Assembly (NCBI GenBank): GCA_022704585.1
Contig: JAKJGD010000113.1
Coordinates: 1-6,886, forward strand
Reading direction: 5' to 3'
DNA length: 6,886 nt
Source of the DNA: Spirochaetota bacterium
GTDB taxonomy: Bacteria > Spirochaetota > UBA4802 > UBA5550
The position numbers and the translations under genes are program-made. Shown piece by piece: positions 6,518 to 6,886 of the stretch. Positions within the stretch are counted from its first letter, which is position 1, and the number at the start of each line of letters is the position of its first letter. The notes under the pieces are model-generated. The model had not been told where the DNA came from and did no database searches. It was given only the letters and a program-made list of their open reading frames with translations.

Positions 6518-6886
6518 ATGGAACCGATCACTGCAATAAGCGGATACTGCATGCTGGCTGCCGCCGTCATCTCCTGCTACAAGGCGGTGGAGCAGATGCT
6601 GGTCCGGCGGTCCGAGGATCACAACCGCATGCTCTTCGTTCTCCTCCTCTGCACCGGCTACCTCCTGGGAGCGCTGGGCGTTTTCAACATCGGCGCGCTT
6701 CCCACCCTGCCGGACGCCGTCTTTATCGCGGGGCTTATACTCTTCATCGCGGGCGCCTACCTGGCGGGGCCTGCGGCATACCTGTATTACCAGTCGCTCA
6801 TCAGCCCTGTCAGCGGCAGGGCCGTACTGCACGCTGCGCCCTCGGCTGCGGCAGCCTTCTTCGCGGTCCCGTATCTCCTTACCCGG
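6518..6886 (+). CDS. Partial multi-helix membrane protein, probable N-terminus of an AraC-type regulator
   Basis: The frame runs from the ATG at 6518 to the right edge (123 codons, no stop), so only the N-terminus is present. Four hydrophobic segments lie at about 4-22, 38-58, 68-92 and 103-121, with the basic or polar link VRRSEDHNR between the first two. The motif AGPAAYLYYQSL (83-94), followed by a short polar turn, then LHAAP (104-108) and another helix, resembles the GPxxYxYxxSL...LHxxP pattern in the membrane half of AraC-family regulators found in spirochaetes and Bacteroidota. That family call is from remembered patterns, and the diagnostic HTH domain would lie beyond the window. No upstream in-frame ATG exists before a stop at 6428. 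AGGA lies 10 bases before the start, a weak ribosome site. It diverges from the minus-strand receptor gene. Confidence 0.7.
   Translation, partial: MEPITAISGYCMLAAAVISCYKAVEQMLVRRSEDHNRMLFVLLLCTGYLLGALGVFNIGALPTLPDAVFIAGLILFIAGAYLAGPAAYLYYQSLISPVSGRAVLHAAPSAAAAFFAVPYLLTR

Noticed and set aside
6230..6832. Minus-strand open frame of 200 codons at the right end
   Set aside because: It overlaps the hydrophobic rightward gene in antisense. Its charged, low-complexity composition is the expected mirror of membrane-protein codons, and it covers the intergenic control region.
1..6886. CRISPR arrays, tRNA or rRNA genes, insertion sequences, phage genes or attachment sites
   Set aside because: I found no regularly spaced repeats, no RNA-gene-like cloverleaf or rRNA sequence, no transposase or integrase motif and no long terminal repeats.

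Overview
The window comes from a diderm (Gram-negative-type) bacterium with GC-rich genes. Three of the five genes start with lipoprotein or membrane signals. The relaxed lipoprotein boxes, the DNA polymerase I sequence and a membrane-anchored AraC-family receptor recall spirochaetes of the Leptospirales type. That placement is a low-confidence impression, not a result.

Four genes read leftwards on the minus strand, in this order of transcription. (1) A membrane receptor at 6125-4473 combines an extracytoplasmic sugar-binding-like domain, seven transmembrane helices and a C-terminal AraC-type DNA-binding domain. (2) apbE at 4429-3428 encodes a lipoprotein FAD:protein FMN transferase and follows 43 bp later with a strong ribosome binding site. 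(3) After a 151-bp AT-rich gap with a candidate promoter comes polA (3276-559), a complete DNA polymerase I with intact 5' nuclease, proofreading and polymerase motifs. (4) Seven bases after the polA stop, a further lipoprotein gene starts at 551 and runs off the left edge.

A fifth gene at 6518 reads rightwards off the right edge. It encodes a multi-helix membrane protein that resembles the membrane half of another AraC-type regulator. The 392-bp gap between it and the receptor gene is non-coding and holds several inverted repeats, a candidate promoter and possible leader hairpins.

The most notable point is that the left-edge gene and the receptor gene encode the same extracytoplasmic domain. 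A hand alignment gives 61 identities over 137 ungapped positions. The housekeeping gene polA and the flavin-transferase gene therefore sit between two paralogous surface or periplasmic sensors, with a third probable membrane regulator diverging on the right. I infer a locus of one-component transmembrane regulators in which one receptor may control periplasmic flavinylation. The ligand and the regulated genes cannot be read from this window.
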